From an uncultured Bacteroidota bacterium (lineage in GTDB: Bacteria > Bacteroidota > Bacteroidia > UKL13-3), in contig CAIUEQ010000032.1 of NCBI GenBank assembly GCA_903898215.1, positions 1 to 7,170 on the forward strand: DNA of 7,170 nt. Direction: 5' to 3'. A model generated the notes under the pieces. That model was given only the letters and a program-made list of their open reading frames with translations, was not told where the DNA came from and did no database searches. The position numbers were made by a program, and so were the translations under genes. How positions within the stretch are numbered: the stretch's first letter is position 1; every line of letters starts with the position of its first letter. Shown here in pieces: positions 5,567 to 7,170 of the stretch.

Positions 5567-5670
5567 AACCACGAGGGACACAAAGGTCAACGCATGACCT
5601 ATACCACAAAGACCATCCCGATAGCTATTGGGATTGTGCTCTTTGTGAAATCTTTGTGAACTTTGTGGTT
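5567..5670. repeat. 104-bp CACAAAG inverted-repeat element with two nested palindromes
   Basis: The ends AACCACGAGGGACACAAAG and CTTTGTGAACTTTGTGGTT are imperfect inverted repeats. The right arm has three CTTTGTG words, at 5641, 5652 and 5661. Inside are AGGTCA-ACGCA-TGACCT (5584-5600), between two CACAAAG words (5579-5585 and 5605-5611), and a near-perfect CCCGATAG palindrome (5615-5634) immediately after ACC. The outer element resembles a common Bacteroidota intergenic repeat as I remember it. The inner palindromes look like later insertions. No U-tract follows the element. Confidence 0.75.
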
Positions 5671-5809
5671 AAAACACAAGGTCAAAAGTTGCTATAACGT
5701 ATGTTCCGACTACACATATACCATTGGAAGTAGGGGACAAGATAAATTTTATGATTTTTTTTACAAAAAAGAGTAAATAATTTGCATTTATCATTCAGGT
5801 ATCCTATTA

Positions 5810-5830
5810 TTGAGTAGTTTTTCTACTCAA
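5810..5830. repeat. Perfect 8-bp hairpin TTGAGTAG-TTTTT-CTACTCAA
   Basis: Eight perfect pairs around a T5 loop, in the gap before the four-helix-bundle gene. A weaker stem, GTGAG...CTCAC (5834-5857), follows. No U-tract comes after either stem, so a terminator is unlikely. Role unknown. Confidence 0.45.
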
Positions 5831-5946
5831 AGTGTGAGCGTCTATATGTGACTCACCAAGCGAAGCTGTGTTAAAAGAGGCGAGATAGTGAGAGGCGAGA
5901 ATCGAGAGCTAAGAAAAAGTTCAATTTAACTTAGTTAATTTTTAAC

Positions 5947-6446
5947 TTGACTAAAAGACACAATTACGAAAATCTTGAAATTTATAAACGGAGCCTTGCA
6001 ATTGCAGTAAAGGTTATGGAGTTTATTGATTTGGTAAGACCATATCGAATTGCAGAGCAAATTTCTGCATCATCAGTTTCCGTTCCATCTAATATTGCTG
6101 AGGGTTCTGAAAGAAATACTGATAAAGAATTTAAAAGATTCCTTGAATTATCAAGTGGTTCAGCTAGCGAATTAGTGTTCGTCCATAATATCCGCCAACT
6201 GCGTTATACTCGCCAAAAAAACAATCATTTACAATGGTAAACTCCATTTTTTTTGACTTCGCAAGCCTTGTTGGCGAACATTCTGAATCAAACACTTAAT
6301 ACAAAGGTGTTAAGAATGAATGAAATATTCATTTGGTTAAAAAACTAGTTAACCGACTACCTGAAATTAATCTTGAGAAAATTATTGTTGAAACTAAAGA
6401 AGTGAATGCAATGATTAGAGGATTTATGAACACATTAGATAATTAG
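5947..6446 (+). pseudogene. Four-helix-bundle protein (S23/IVP family), split by an insertion
   Basis: Small cytoplasmic four-helix-bundle proteins of this family were first seen in 23S rRNA intervening sequences and are common as stand-alone genes in Bacteroidota; their role is unknown. Residues 1-76 read as a typical member: NYENLEIYKRSLAIAVKVM, RPYRIAEQISASSVSVPSN followed by IAEG (50-53), then KEFKRFLELSSGSASEL. After that the family match stops, and a foreign tail (VFVHNIRQLRYTRQKNNHLQ and W) ends at 6240. The usual C-terminus reappears in another frame at about 6354-6446 (RLPEINLEKIIVETKEVNAM, then IRGFMNTLDN and a stop). The segment in between holds a palindromic element. The start must be the TTG at 5947, since an in-frame stop lies at 5932 and no ATG fits. 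The gene is probably inactive, but a 97-residue truncated product remains possible. Confidence 0.8.
6193..6276. repeat. 84-bp concentric palindrome inside the four-helix-bundle gene
   Basis: Three stems share one centre between 6234 and 6235: CGCCAAC/GTTGGCG (6193-6199 with 6270-6276), CAAAAAAA/TTTTTTTG (6214-6221 with 6248-6255) and TTTAC/GTAAA (6228-6232 with 6237-6241). The internal loops between them are equal in length on both sides. TGTTCG at 6176 and CGAACA at 6275 may be outer ends of a longer element of about 105 bp. No clear target-site duplication was found. The element lies between the two recognisable parts of the broken gene. Confidence 0.65.
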
Positions 6447-6456
6447 ATAAGAGACG

Positions 6457-6495
6457 CGAGAAACGAGAAATGAGATTTTTACTTCTCGTTTCTCG
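6457..6495. repeat. 13-bp hairpin CGAGAAACGAGAA / TTCTCGTTTCTCG
   Basis: Perfect 13-bp stem (6457-6469 with 6483-6495) and a 13-base loop, ending 32 bases before the ATG at 6528. The right flank continues with TCTCACCTCTCAATATCTC, i.e. the GAGA words of this region on the opposite strand. It could be an operator for the winged-helix protein encoded just downstream, or simply an inverted block of the GA-rich repeat. No U-tract suitable for a terminator follows. Confidence 0.6.
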
Positions 6496-6527
6496 AAATC
6501 TCACCTCTCAATATCTCAAACTAAAAA

Positions 6528-7058
6528 ATGTTAGACACCCTAATAACTTCTAAAACCCGAATTAAGTTGATGCTAAAATTCTTTTTGAATGATAGCACTT
6601 CTTCTTATTTGCGAAATTTAGAAACTGAGTTCGGTGAAAGTTCTAACGCCATTCGATTGGAGTTAAATAAATTTGAAGAAGCAGGTTTATTAGAAACTTC
6701 TTTAAACGGAAATAAAAAAATATTCAAGGCAAACAAATCACATCCTTTATTTCAAGATATCAAAAATATCTTAATGAAATATACCGGTCTCGATCAAATT
6801 GTTGAAGAGGTGATTCAAAAACTTGGAGATGTGGAAAGAGTTTATCTTGTGGGTGACTTGTCTAACGGAATTAATAGCACTGTTGTTGATCTCATTTTTA
6901 TTGGTAGTTTAAATAAAAACTATCTAACCAATTTAATTGGAAAGTCGGAGAAGATTATTTCAAAAAAAATTAAGTATATTATTTATACAGAAGAAGAGTT
7001 TTTAGTTTACAAGAAACAGTTAAAGGATGAGTTGTTTGTTTTGTGGGTGAAGGATTGA
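6528..7058 (+). CDS. Winged-helix protein with degenerate nucleotidyltransferase-like domain
   Basis: 176 residues. The N-terminal part (about 1-68) is an ArsR-like winged helix: TSKTRIKLMLKFFLND, a helix pair ending in ESSNAIRLELNKFEEAGLLE (37-56), and a basic wing LNGNKKIFKA. A linker helix (74-100) leads to a nucleotidyltransferase-fold segment with VYLVGDLSNGINSTVVDLIF (105-124). The family signature is GS followed by DxD. Here GS has become GD, and only D121 of the acidic pair is left, so catalysis is doubtful and a sensing or scaffold role is more likely. Proteins with this plan occur in Bacteroidota surface-polysaccharide loci, as I recall. ATG at 6528 follows ACTAAAAA, with a hairpin just upstream that could be its own operator. 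I do not recognise a named gene. Confidence 0.75.
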   Translation: MLDTLITSKTRIKLMLKFFLNDSTSSYLRNLETEFGESSNAIRLELNKFEEAGLLETSLNGNKKIFKANKSHPLFQDIKNILMKYTGLDQIVEEVIQKLGDVERVYLVGDLSNGINSTVVDLIFIGSLNKNYLTNLIGKSEKIISKKIKYIIYTEEEFLVYKKQLKDELFVLWVKD

Positions 7059-7170
7059 AAGAAGTGAGATGGTGAGAAGTGAGATTTCGAGAGAAAAGAA
7101 TGAGAGAATGAGTTTAGAAATCAGATGTCGAGAAATGAGAATCGAGATATATGATGTGAGAATAATTAAG
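7059..7170 (+). repeat. GA-rich low-complexity sequence at the right edge
   Basis: Words such as GAAGTGAGAT, GGTGAGAAGTGAG, CGAGAGAAAAG and GTCGAGAAATGAG repeat irregularly to the window edge. Related words occur at 5876-5910 and on both strands at 6451-6515. With the last codons of the preceding gene, bases 7018-7087 have no C on the + strand. No gene or terminator is seen in the part available. Confidence 0.65.

Larger units (their letters stand above)
4812..5946. other. 1.1-kb gene-free gap with low-complexity tract and nested palindromes
   Basis: No believable gene. A 75-codon frame at 5306-5533 is formed by repeats, and antisense frames at 4990-5220 and 5270-5452 likewise. The gap holds, in order: the C-free tract, two 76-bp repeats carrying modules D and E, the 80-bp repeat with module C, a decayed CCCGATAG palindrome, the CACAAAG inverted-repeat element, about 140 bases of AT-rich sequence without recognisable content (5671-5809), an 8-bp hairpin, and GA-rich words (5876-5910) just ahead of the broken four-helix-bundle gene. 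Bases 5129-5223, between the two 76-bp repeats, show nothing. Confidence 0.8.

Noticed and set aside
6176..6280. Integron attC site or insertion sequence with TGTTCG ends
   Set aside because: There is no clear GTTRRRY/RYYYAAC pair, no integrase or transposase gene and no target-site duplication. The TGTTCG/CGAACA ends are not concentric with the inner stems.

Overview
The window looks like an AT-rich chromosomal segment of a Bacteroidota bacterium, probably an environmental lineage. Three things point there: a UpxY-type NusG paralogue next to nucleotide-sugar genes, promoter boxes that fit the Bacteroidota pattern (TTTG, about 20 bases, TAnnTTTG), and start codons with A-rich leaders and no Shine-Dalgarno sequence. 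All genes I can support lie on the + strand.

Layout. (1) 1-1026: 3' part of a TviB/WbpO-type UDP-HexNAc 6-dehydrogenase; its NAD-binding N-terminus lies outside the window. (2) 1027-1834: about 800 bases without a gene, filled with stacked palindromic repeats. (3) 1835-2800: a TviC/WbpP-type UDP-HexNAc C4-epimerase, then 2937-3446: a UpxY/NusG-like antiterminator. (4) 3675-4811: an AAA ATPase of the DUF4143 family with its own good promoter. (5) 4812-5946: about 1.1 kb without a gene, opening with 171 bases that contain no C on the + strand, followed by a second cluster of nested palindromic repeats. (6) 5947-6446: a four-helix-bundle (S23/IVP family) gene split by an insertion that carries a concentric palindrome of about 84 bp. 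(7) 6528-7058: a winged-helix protein fused to a degenerate nucleotidyltransferase domain. (8) 7059-7170: GA-rich low-complexity sequence.

How it fits together. TviB and TviC homologues together make UDP-N-acetylgalactosaminuronic acid from UDP-GlcNAc, a precursor of acidic capsule or O-antigen polysaccharides. UpxY proteins antiterminate surface-polysaccharide operons, so 1-3446 reads as part of a capsule or O-antigen locus. The ATPase, the broken four-helix gene and the winged-helix gene have no evident biosynthetic role and look like accessory cargo in a repeat-rich part of that locus.

The most unusual content is non-coding. A 36-38 bp CCTGCC...GGCAGG module occurs five times, each time inside or directly beside a different palindromic element. 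CCCGATAG palindromes and a CACAAAG-rich inverted repeat with further inserts add to the nesting. Several gaps also carry their own degenerate short-word repeat with very little C on the + strand. I found no rRNA, tRNA, CRISPR array or transposase gene.
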